A stretch of 64,000 bases of DNA from 20CM-2-65-7 sp963830455 (lineage in GTDB: Bacteria > Gemmatimonadota > Gemmatimonadetes > Gemmatimonadales > GWC2-71-9). The position numbers and the translations under genes are program-made. The stretch covers positions 1 to 64,000 of the forward strand of contig CAWHMT010000004.1 of assembly GCA_963830455.1 (NCBI GenBank), in the 5' to 3' direction. Of this stretch, positions 45,676 through 52,945 are shown in pieces (within the stretch, counting starts at the first letter, position 1; each line of letters begins with the position of its first letter). The notes under the pieces are model-generated. The model was given only the letters and a program-made list of their open reading frames with translations, was not told where the DNA came from and made no database searches.

Positions 45676-46188
45676 TTACCGCGCTGCTTTTGCCACCGTG
45701 TCCCACGTCCGGGTTGTGACTTCCTTGCCGAACGTTTTGTCGATCAGCGTCATGAAAACCGGGCCCTTGGGATTCGGCACGTACACGCTGAAGATTGCGC
45801 CGCCCTGCATCACCAAAATGCGCGCCCCTTCGAATTCGATCGGCAGCTTCAACGTCTTGGACGGCCGCTCGCGCAGGAATGTGATGATCCGTTTGGACTC
45901 GGGCGCCAGGCGAAACCCCTTGTAGGGATCGGACGCGAGGATCTTGCGGAGCCCGTTCACGGGGCGGACGATCGTGAGAAACGCCTGGCCCAGCTTGTCG
46001 TGCATGGCCCTTTCGGCCCGGCGCTCGAGCGACGCGACCGGCGCCACCGGCGCGCTGAAGACGACGTTCCCGCTCGCGAGCAGCGTCTTCACGTCGGTGA
46101 AACCGGCGGCCTCGAACGCCGCTTTGAGCTGCGGCATTTTGGCGTTCGTCGGCATCACCCCTCTCAGGAAGGCAGCGTAGCGCGGCAT
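45676..46188 (-). CDS. DUF1697 family protein
   Basis: A 170-residue soluble protein with the DUF1697 start YAAFLRGVMPTNAKM, then FTDVKTLLASGNVVFSA and the C-terminal FMTLIDKTFGKEVTTRTWDTV. The usual N-terminal GIN(V/L) is GVMPTN here. The biochemical function is unknown. It is intact and lies between the aldo-keto reductase and the DUF1707-like gene, all on the minus strand. Confidence 0.88.
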   Translation of the reverse strand: MPRYAAFLRGVMPTNAKMPQLKAAFEAAGFTDVKTLLASGNVVFSAPVAPVASLERRAERAMHDKLGQAFLTIVRPVNGLRKILASDPYKGFRLAPESKRIITFLRERPSKTLKLPIEFEGARILVMQGGAIFSVYVPNPKGPVFMTLIDKTFGKEVTTRTWDTVAKAAR

Positions 46189-46190
46189 GG

Positions 46191-46763
46191 TTATGTGGGG
46201 AGGAACGCTTCCACAAAGCCCAGGTTGGCGCGCCCCGCAATACGAACGATGGCCGGCGCGTCGCTCACCGATCCCTTGATGGCGAAGTATCCGAGGAATG
46301 CCCGCCCGCTCGTCTCGACCCGCACGCCGGCAGGGAACCGGATCTGCACATACCCCGAAAACACGCCAACGTCGATGGTAGTCACACCGGGCTCGAAGCG
46401 CGCCTGAGTCAGATCGAGCTCTACGTAGCCGAGGCGCGCCCGCAGCGTGAGATGGCGCGGCATCACACCCGCCAATTTGCGCTCTTGTCCCGCGAACGTC
46501 GCCCGAATATCGGTGGACTCGTGGTCTCCGAGCGCGGGCAGATCGGCGATGATGGCGTCGAGCTCCTGCAGAGACTTCGCTTCGTACACAGCCTGGAACC
46601 GGGCATCGAGCTGGGCTTCGGTGAGCTGATCGTTGGCGAAGGAGCGCGTCAATACATCGATCACGCGGTCCCGCGCGGCGGCTGGAAGATCGGGAAGATC
46701 GGGCACGTCTAAACCTACTGTCGATTTCCCCTCCCTCTCAACGACTACCGGGTGTCCGAGCAT
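46191..46763 (-). CDS. DUF1707-like protein with C-terminal beta-helical domain
   Basis: The N-terminal part (AAARDRVIDVLTRSFANDQL to LDARFQAVYEAKS) is a DUF1707 domain. The C-terminal half (ELDLTQARFEPGVTTIDV, GVFSGYVQIRFPAGVRVE) resembles the cell-wall-active antibiotic response domain. No transmembrane helix is seen. The ATG at 46763 puts the first codons across the candidate ECF promoter of the divergent DGPF gene; an in-frame GTG at 46706 (VPDLPDL) gives a more usual N-terminus. Confidence 0.75.
   Translation of the reverse strand: MLGHPVVVEREGKSTVGLDVPDLPDLPAAARDRVIDVLTRSFANDQLTEAQLDARFQAVYEAKSLQELDAIIADLPALGDHESTDIRATFAGQERKLAGVMPRHLTLRARLGYVELDLTQARFEPGVTTIDVGVFSGYVQIRFPAGVRVETSGRAFLGYFAIKGSVSDAPAIVRIAGRANLGFVEAFLPT
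46719..46747 (+). promoter_or_regulatory. candidate ECF-type promoter 1 (TGTCGA-N17-CGACTA)
   Basis: TGTCGA at 46719-46724, 17 bp, CGACTA at 46742-46747, extended by CCGGGTGTCC. The same two boxes with the same spacing precede the second DGPF gene. From memory, ECF42-group promoters have TGTCGA at -35. Transcription near 46754 leaves a 33-nt leader with GGAGGAG. Confidence 0.65.
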
Positions 46764-46786
46764 ATTTCCGACCTTACGGAGGAGCC

Positions 46787-47131
46787 ATGAAATACCTGTG
46801 CCTGGTCTACCAGGAAGAAAAGCAGGAAGTGAACGTCCCCAAGGAGACGATCGAGCAAGCCAAGCGGGACTACTGGGCGTTCACCGAAGACATCAAGAAG
46901 AGTGGGCACTATGTCGGCAGTAACGGGCTGCAGCACACCGATGCCGCGACGACCGTTCGTGTCCGCAACGGCAAGCTCTCGACCACCGATGGGCCTTTTG
47001 CCGAGACCAAGGAGCAGCTCGGCGGCTACTTCCTCATTGAGGCCAAAGACCTGAACGACGCCATCCAGGTAGCGGCGCGCATTCCGTCAGCCAAGTGGGG
47101 ATCGGTCGAGGTCCGGCCGGTTTGGGGCTAG
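46787..47131 (+). CDS. DGPF/YCII-related protein 1
   Basis: A 114-residue YCII-fold protein with the full signature TTDGPFAETKEQLGGYFLIEA. The protein opens MKYLCLVYQEEK. DGPF proteins are the standard genomic partners of ECF42 sigma factors. Their activity is unknown; the ligand-binding fold suggests a small enzyme or sensor. A strong ribosome-binding site (GGAGGAG) is 6 nt upstream. It is about 55% similar by eye to the next gene, suggesting tandem duplication. Confidence 0.92.
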   Translation: MKYLCLVYQEEKQEVNVPKETIEQAKRDYWAFTEDIKKSGHYVGSNGLQHTDAATTVRVRNGKLSTTDGPFAETKEQLGGYFLIEAKDLNDAIQVAARIPSAKWGSVEVRPVWG

Positions 47132-47158
47132 GGCCTAGGGTTGGGGACTAGGGCCTGT
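47127..47158. repeat. GGGACTAGGG-type dispersed repeat
   Basis: GGGGCTAGGGCCTAGGG-TTGGGGACTAGGG follows the stop of the first DGPF gene and runs into the next promoter. It belongs with the elements at 39171 and 40107. Confidence 0.5.
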
Positions 47159-47184
47159 CGAAATACGGACATCCCAAACGACTA
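47156..47184 (+). promoter_or_regulatory. candidate ECF-type promoter 2 (TGTCGA-N17-CGACTA)
   Basis: TGTCGA at 47156-47161, 17 bp, CGACTA at 47179-47184, followed by CCGGATGTCC. GGACATCC/GGATGTCC also form an 8-bp inverted repeat (47167-47174 and 47187-47194). This promoter would drive the second DGPF gene and the sigma factor, giving autoregulation. Confidence 0.65.
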
Positions 47185-47230
47185 CCGGATGTCCAGATTT
47201 CACAGTCCACAGACATGTCTCGGAGGAGCT

Positions 47231-47587
47231 ATGCGTTATCTGTGCCTGATTTACGAGGACGAGAAGTGGTGGGACAAGGCCACGCCGGCCGACATGGAGA
47301 AGGGCATGGCCGATTACAACGCGTTCACGGAAAGCATCAAGAAGAAGGGCAACTACATCGGCGGCGAAGCGCTGCAGCCGACGAAGACCGCGACGTCCGT
47401 AACGGTCCGCAACGGGAAAGTCTCGACCACAGACGGCCCCTACGTCGAGACGAAGGAGCAGCTCGGCGGCTACTACCTGATCAACGCGAAGGACCTGAAC
47501 GAGGCGGTCCAGGTCGCGTCCCGGATTCCGGGCGCGCAGCATGGGACGGTGGAAGTCCGACCGGTCATGGAGTTCGACCAGCCGTAG
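47231..47587 (+). CDS. DGPF/YCII-related protein 2
   Basis: A 118-residue paralogue of the preceding gene. The signature reads TTDGPYVETKEQLGGYYLI, with Tyr in place of Phe. The ATG at 47231 follows GGAGGAG and matches the family start (MRYLCLIYEDEK). It ends at the point where the sigma factor frame begins, so the two are coupled. Confidence 0.92.
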   Translation: MRYLCLIYEDEKWWDKATPADMEKGMADYNAFTESIKKKGNYIGGEALQPTKTATSVTVRNGKVSTTDGPYVETKEQLGGYYLINAKDLNEAVQVASRIPGAQHGTVEVRPVMEFDQP

Positions 47588-48763
47588 ACACGATCGAGTC
47601 GGTTTATCGCGCGGAGTCCCGCCGCGTCCTCGCGACCCTGATCCGCCTGCTCGGCGACTTCGATCTCGCCGAGGAGGCGCTTCAGGATGCGTTCGCGGCG
47701 GCGGTGGAGCGCTGGCCGATCGAGGGGACACCCGCGAACCCCCGCTCGTGGCTGATCTCGACCGGCCGGTTCAAGGCCATCGATCGCCTTCGGAAGACCA
47801 GGCGCGAGACTCCCGGCGAGCTCGATGTCGCGCAGGACATGATCGAAACCGAGGACTACGACGTCGCCGACGACCGGCTGCGTCTGATCTTCACCTGCTG
47901 CCACCCGAGCATCAATCCTGACGCACAGGTGGGGATGACGTTGCGCGAGGTGTGCGGTCTGACGACCGAGCAGGTCGCCGCCGCGTTCCTCACGACCGCC
48001 CCGACGCTGGCGCAGCGCATTGTGCGCGCGAAGGCCAAGATCCGGGACGCGCGGATTCCGTACGAAGTACCAGCGCGCGCCGACCTGCCCGAGCGTCTCG
48101 CCACAGTACTGCACGTGATCTACCTCGTGTTCAATCAGGGCTACTTCACGCGAGCCGATCTGGCGGTCGAAGCGATTCGGCTCGGGCGGCTGCTGGTGGA
48201 GCTGCTCCCGGAGCCCGAAGCGCTCGGCCTGCTGGCGCTGATGCTGCTGCACGATGCCCGCCGCATGACTCGGACGACGCCGGCGGGCGAGCTGATTCCG
48301 CTCGAGGAGCAGGATCGCACGCGGTGGAATCGCGCGCAGATAAAGGAAGGAGTGGAGCTGGTCGAGCAAGCGTTCGCTGTGCGGCGGGTGGGGCCCGTAT
48401 CAGCTCCAGGCCGCGATCGCCGCGGTGCACGCCGAGGCGCCATCGTCGGACCAGACCGACTGGAGCGAGATCGTGGGGCTGTACGACGTGCTGCTGAGGA
48501 TCGATCCCTCACCCGTGATCGAGCTGAATCGGGCAGCGGCGATCGCGATGCGCGACGGACCCGAGCACGGCCTCGCGCTCATCGACGCGATTCTCGTGCG
48601 CGGCGATCTAATAGAGTACTCTCTCGCGCACGCGGCACGCGCCGATCTGCTGCGCCGGCTGAAACGATCGTCCGAGGCCCGCCCCGCTTACGAGCGCGCG
48701 CTCGCATTGGCGGTCGAAGAACCGGCGCGGCGGTTCCTGGAGCGACGGCTGCGCGAGCTCTAA
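47584..48763 (+). CDS. ECF42-type RNA polymerase sigma factor (one frame break)
   Basis: Sigma region 2 is visible (VYRAESRRVLATLIRLLGDF, LAEEALQDAF, RSWLISTGRFKAIDRLRK), then region 4 (DAQVGMTLREVCGLTTEQVAAAFL and on). A long C-terminal TPR-like extension follows (IYLVFNQGYF, LIPLEEQDRTRWN, LYDVLLRIDPSPVIELNRA), the mark of the ECF42/DUF6596 group. The frame breaks near 48385, inside the family motif G(P)YQLQAAIAAVHAE. No standard start codon is in frame near 47584, so the 5' end may also carry an indel. Cotranscribed with DGPF protein 2, which supports the assignment. No anti-sigma factor is present; the TPR part is thought to replace it. Confidence 0.85.
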
Positions 48764-48800
48764 CACCTGATAGCCGATAGCCCTCTTACCAAGGACACCC

Positions 48801-49244
48801 ATGTCACCACGATTCGTGATCCTCGCCCTGGCACTCTTGCCAGTGAGCAGGCTTCAAGCGCAGAGCTCCGCTGACTCGACCGGGATCCGCCAGGCCGCGC
48901 TCGACTACATCGAAGGGTATTACGAAGGAAACGCCGAGCGGATGCAGCGCGCCCTGCACCCCGAGCTGGCCAAGCGCATCGTGAACGTCGACGAGCGCGG
49001 CCGATACCGGCTTGGCCAGATGAGCGCGATGACACTCGTGGAGATCACGCGCGCCGGAGGCGGCAAAGACACGCCTGTTGCCGAGCGGCGCAAGGAGGTC
49101 ACCATTCTCGACATCTACCAGAATGCCGCGAGCGCCAAGATCTACGCGTCAGGGTGGGTCGATTACCTGCATCTCGCCAAGTGGAACGGCCGCTGGGTAA
49201 TCGTCAACGTGCTGTGGGAGCTGCATCCGCGAAGAGCTCCCTGA
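48801..49244 (+). CDS. secreted NTF2-like (lumazine-binding type) protein
   Basis: A signal peptide (VILALALLPVSRLQAQ) precedes a 125-residue NTF2-like cone: IRQAALDYIEGYYEGNAERM, then HPELAKRIV and the final strands ASAKIYASGWVDYLHLAKWN, GRWVIVNVLWE. It matches the putative lumazine-binding group. It may bind a small ligand; no catalytic residues are obvious. It lies 37 bp after the sigma factor and may be part of its operon. Confidence 0.78.
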   Translation: MSPRFVILALALLPVSRLQAQSSADSTGIRQAALDYIEGYYEGNAERMQRALHPELAKRIVNVDERGRYRLGQMSAMTLVEITRAGGGKDTPVAERRKEVTILDIYQNAASAKIYASGWVDYLHLAKWNGRWVIVNVLWELHPRRAP

Positions 49245-49263
49245 TTGCTCAGGGCCCACCGCG

Positions 49264-50244
49264 CTAGTACCAATTCTTCTCCCACGCGTGCGGGCGTAGC
49301 TTCGTCAACAGTGCCGGCGGCAGCGCGCCCCTGGTCGCCGCCATCGCGTTCTGCCGCACGTGCGCCGGCCGGCGCATGCCCGGAATCACCGTCGAGACTT
49401 CGGGCGCCGAAAGGCAGAACCGGAGCGCCAACTCGGGCAGCGTCTGCACCTGTTCGTCCAGCACTCCCGCGAGCGCTTTCCCGCGGCGCTCCGCCTCGGC
49501 TTTGCGATCGCCCGCGAAGTACTCCGAGCGCCAGTCGCCCGGCGGAAACACCGTGTCGGCCTTGATCTGCCCGGTGAGCGCGCCCTCGTCGAACGGCACG
49601 CGCCCGATGATGCCGAGCGGCTTTTTCCTCGCGAGGTCGAACAGCGCCTTCTCGGGCGAGCGGTCGTAGATATTGTAAATCACCTGCGCGGTTTCGAAGA
49701 TCGGATCGGTGAGTACGCGCAGCGCGGTCTCGGGCGCGTGATCGTTGATCGAGATGCCCCAGTGCAGGACCTTCCCTTCATCTTTAAGACGCTTGATCTG
49801 CTCAAACGAGGCCGGCCAGTCGGGATCCGCGAGCCAGACGTCGTTCCACACGTGCAGCTGCTGCACGGACAGCGCGTCGACGCGCAGGTTCTTAAGCGAG
49901 TTCTCGGTACTGGACCGGATGTACTTGGCGGGGAAGACGTCGCCGAGCCTGTAGTCGGCGCGCCCCGGCCATTGGCGATTCATGGGCGGGATCTTCGTCG
50001 CCACGATGACGCGCTCGGCGCGAATGTCGTCCTTGAGCGTCTCGCCGATCACGCGCTCGCTATGCCCGTTCCCGTACGCGAGCGCGGTGTCGAAGAAGGT
50101 GATCCCCTGATCGACGGCTTCGCGCAGCGCTTTGCGGCCTTCGGCGTCGTCCACGCCGCGCCACATCTCGCCGCCGATACCCCAGCCGCCGAAACCGATC
50201 TCCGAAACCTTGTAGCCGGTCGCTCCCAGCATCCGTTGTTTCAT
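49264..50244 (-). CDS. aldo/keto reductase
   Basis: Intact, 326 residues. Motifs: IGFGGWGIGGEMW, FFDTALAYGNGHSERVIGE (catalytic Asp/Tyr), LQQ-type substrate loop replaced by VQQLHVWND, and C-terminal VSTVIPGMRRPAHV. It differs in subgroup from the reductase at 44674-45663. NADPH-dependent reduction or epimerisation of a sugar is plausible given the adjoining rhamnosidase (inference). Its start is 10 bp before the GH78 stop on the same strand, so the genes may be cotranscribed. Confidence 0.9.
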   Translation of the reverse strand: MKQRMLGATGYKVSEIGFGGWGIGGEMWRGVDDAEGRKALREAVDQGITFFDTALAYGNGHSERVIGETLKDDIRAERVIVATKIPPMNRQWPGRADYRLGDVFPAKYIRSSTENSLKNLRVDALSVQQLHVWNDVWLADPDWPASFEQIKRLKDEGKVLHWGISINDHAPETALRVLTDPIFETAQVIYNIYDRSPEKALFDLARKKPLGIIGRVPFDEGALTGQIKADTVFPPGDWRSEYFAGDRKAEAERRGKALAGVLDEQVQTLPELALRFCLSAPEVSTVIPGMRRPAHVRQNAMAATRGALPPALLTKLRPHAWEKNWY

Positions 50245-50254
50245 GACGGCCCTC

Positions 50255-52945
50255 TCACTTAGCGACGGTAAACTCGTAGCTCCCGGATCCCACGGTGACG
50301 ATCACGTCCTCGCCGGCCTGCCGTGCGTCGCGCATCCCGGCTGTCATCCGCACATGGTCGACGGTCGTGTCCCACAGCGTCACCTCGGCGGCGGTGTTGG
50401 GCGGCACGGTGACATTCAGCACGAACCGCTGGCCCCCCCCATCGAGCCGCCACGACGACATCACGGTGCCGTAGGATGTCTCGAGCGTCACGCGAGCATG
50501 CGTGAGGCCGGCACCGAGTCGCGGCGCGATCCGGACTCGCTTCCCGCCGGGTGCGCCCGGATCGAGGTTGATCCCGCCGATCGTGCGGTACATCCAGTCG
50601 CCGACCGCGCCGAACGCGTAATGATTGAAGGAGTTCATCCCGACATCCTGGAACGAGCTGTCGGGGCGAATGCCATCCCACCGCTCCCACATCGTGGTGG
50701 CGCCGCGCGTGATTGGATAGAGCCACGACGGGTACGTCCGCTGCATCAACAGTCCGTAGGCCACATCGAGGTGACCGGTCGCGCTCAGCACCGGCAGCAG
50801 CTGCGGCGTGCCAAGGAAGCCCGTGGTGAGATGCATGCCGCGAGCGCGAACCCCGGCCGCCAGGCGTGCCGCGGCCGCCGGCACGAGACTGTCGGGCAAG
50901 AGGTCGAACGCGAGCGCTAACGCATACGCCGTCTGCGTATTCTCCCCCACTCGGCCGCCGGCGGAGACGAATTCGCGATTGAACGCCGTGCGTACGTCGC
51001 GAAACAGGCTGTCATAGCGCGCGGCATCGCCGGCTTTCCCCAACGCCCGGGCCGCGCGCGCGACCAGATTGGCCGAGTGGGCGAGATAGGCGGTCGCGAT
51101 GTAGTCGGTGTTGGTGGTCGCGCCGGGATACGAGGGGTCGTCGCTATGCAGCGCGAGCCAGTCACCGAACTGCCACCCCGGCTGCCAAATCAGATCCGCG
51201 CCGGCGCGGCGCCGCTCGAATTCGACCCAGGCGCGCATGCTCGGATACTGGCGCTCGAGCAGGCCGCGGTCGCCGTACGCGACGTACATCGTCCACGGCA
51301 CGATCACCGCCGCGTCACTCCAGCCGGCGGTCCCCGCCCCTTCGACCGAATCGCCGCCGAGGACGTTCGGAATCACCCACGGCACACTCCCGCTCGCGTG
51401 CTGATCGGCGGCGACATCGCCGAGCCACTTCGCGAAGAAGCCGGCCACGTCCATGTTGAAGGCCGCGGTACTCGCAAACACCTGCGCGTCCCCCGTCCAG
51501 CCAAGGCGCTCGTCTCGCTGCGGGCAGTCGGTTGGAACGTCGAGGAAGTTGCTGCGCTGCCCCCACACGATGTTCTGCTGCAGCCGGTTGAGCAGCGAAT
51601 CCGACGTCTCGAACGATCCCGTTTGGGCGAGATCGGACGACACGGCGACTCCGGTGATCGTTGCCGTATCGCCGGCGGCGGGAAGTCCCGTCGCGCCGAC
51701 GTAACGGAAACCATGGAAGGTGAAATGCGGCTCGTAGATCTCTTCGCCGCCGCCCTTCAGCGTGTAGCGGTCGGTCTGAGCCGCGCGGCGCAAATTGGCG
51801 GTGTAGAGATTGCCGTCGCGATCCAACACCTCGGCGAACCGCAGGGTGACGACCGTACCCGCGGCGCCTCGCACCTTGAGCCGTGCCCACCCCGTGAAGT
51901 TCTGACCGAGGTCGAAGATGGTTTCGCCCGAGGCGCTGCGGCGCATGCTGATGGGCTTGAGCTCCCGCACCCGGCGGACGGGCGGTGCTTCTGGTGCGAT
52001 CAGTTTCGTGCTCGGCGGATCGAGCACGACAACTCGCGCCCACTCCTGATCGTCGTATGCGGCGCGATCCCACCCCGACCGCTCACGGCGCGCGTCGTAC
52101 GTTTCGCCGCCGTAGATGTCGGACGCCTGAATCGGGCCCGTGGCCGTCCGCCACTGCGAGTCGGAGACGACGCGCTCGATCTTTCCATTCTGATAAATGA
52201 TCTCGAGCTGCAGGCGGACGCCGATCCGCTGGCCATACACATTGCGCCGTCCCTCGAAGCCGAGTTGGCCGCGATACCAACCGTCACCCAGCACCGCACC
52301 GAGCGCGTTGTCGCCGGGTTTGAGCAGCTTCGTGACGTCGTAGGTCTGATACTGGAGGCGGCGAGAGTAGGACGTCCAACCCGGGGTGAACAGCTGATCG
52401 CCCACGCGCGTGCCGTTCAAGTACGCTTCGTACAATCCGAGGCTCGTGGCGTACAGTCGCGCTCTCGCCACAACCCCGCTCACGCGAAATGCGCGACGGA
52501 ACAGCGGCGAGGGACCTCCCACGCTGTCGGTTGGACCAGGCGCCGTGCCGATCCAAGCAGCGGTCCATTGGGACGGCTCGAGCAGTCCCATTTCCCAGAA
52601 CCCGAGCTCGCTCCATGGCGATACGCGACCCTTGCCGTCCCAGACACGCACGCGCCATTCGTAGCGCCGCCGAGATTCAGGATCAGGACCACCATAAGCG
52701 ACAAACACGGAAGCGTCGCCCGACGTGCGTCCCGTGGCCCAGATGAGCCGCCCGCTCCGCGTCACCTCGATCTCGTAGGCGGACTGGACGGTGTTGTGCT
52801 CGGCGCTCGTGATGCGCCAACTCAACCGCGGTCGTACGGCATCGATGCCGAGGGGGTTGGCCAGATACTCGACGCGCAGCCCGGTCACGCCAAGCGACGG
52901 CTGTTGGATCGCGATGAACGCTAGGAGCTGCAGGGTCCCGATCAT
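50255..52945 (-). CDS. GH78 alpha-L-rhamnosidase
   Basis: Intact, 896 residues, with a hydrophobic export signal (MIGTLQLLAFIAIQQ). The family's N-terminal beta domain (VEYLANPLGIDAVRPRLSW), the Bac_rhamnosid_N module (WTAAWIGTAPG) and the (alpha/alpha)6 catalytic domain are visible. The catalytic stretch DCPQRDERLGWTGDAQ holds the conserved acidic residues. The C-terminal GAVGDWMYRTIGGI and beta domain follow. It would release terminal rhamnose. Its start overlaps the DUF5916 stop by ATGA, so the two are coupled. Confidence 0.95.
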   Translation of the reverse strand: MIGTLQLLAFIAIQQPSLGVTGLRVEYLANPLGIDAVRPRLSWRITSAEHNTVQSAYEIEVTRSGRLIWATGRTSGDASVFVAYGGPDPESRRRYEWRVRVWDGKGRVSPWSELGFWEMGLLEPSQWTAAWIGTAPGPTDSVGGPSPLFRRAFRVSGVVARARLYATSLGLYEAYLNGTRVGDQLFTPGWTSYSRRLQYQTYDVTKLLKPGDNALGAVLGDGWYRGQLGFEGRRNVYGQRIGVRLQLEIIYQNGKIERVVSDSQWRTATGPIQASDIYGGETYDARRERSGWDRAAYDDQEWARVVVLDPPSTKLIAPEAPPVRRVRELKPISMRRSASGETIFDLGQNFTGWARLKVRGAAGTVVTLRFAEVLDRDGNLYTANLRRAAQTDRYTLKGGGEEIYEPHFTFHGFRYVGATGLPAAGDTATITGVAVSSDLAQTGSFETSDSLLNRLQQNIVWGQRSNFLDVPTDCPQRDERLGWTGDAQVFASTAAFNMDVAGFFAKWLGDVAADQHASGSVPWVIPNVLGGDSVEGAGTAGWSDAAVIVPWTMYVAYGDRGLLERQYPSMRAWVEFERRRAGADLIWQPGWQFGDWLALHSDDPSYPGATTNTDYIATAYLAHSANLVARAARALGKAGDAARYDSLFRDVRTAFNREFVSAGGRVGENTQTAYALALAFDLLPDSLVPAAAARLAAGVRARGMHLTTGFLGTPQLLPVLSATGHLDVAYGLLMQRTYPSWLYPITRGATTMWERWDGIRPDSSFQDVGMNSFNHYAFGAVGDWMYRTIGGINLDPGAPGGKRVRIAPRLGAGLTHARVTLETSYGTVMSSWRLDGGGQRFVLNVTVPPNTAAEVTLWDTTVDHVRMTAGMRDARQAGEDVIVTVGSGSYEFTVAK

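Noticed and set aside
51077..52924. 615-codon open frame antisense to GH78
   Set aside because: The sense strand has full GH78 motifs; the antisense translation is low in complexity and unlike any protein.
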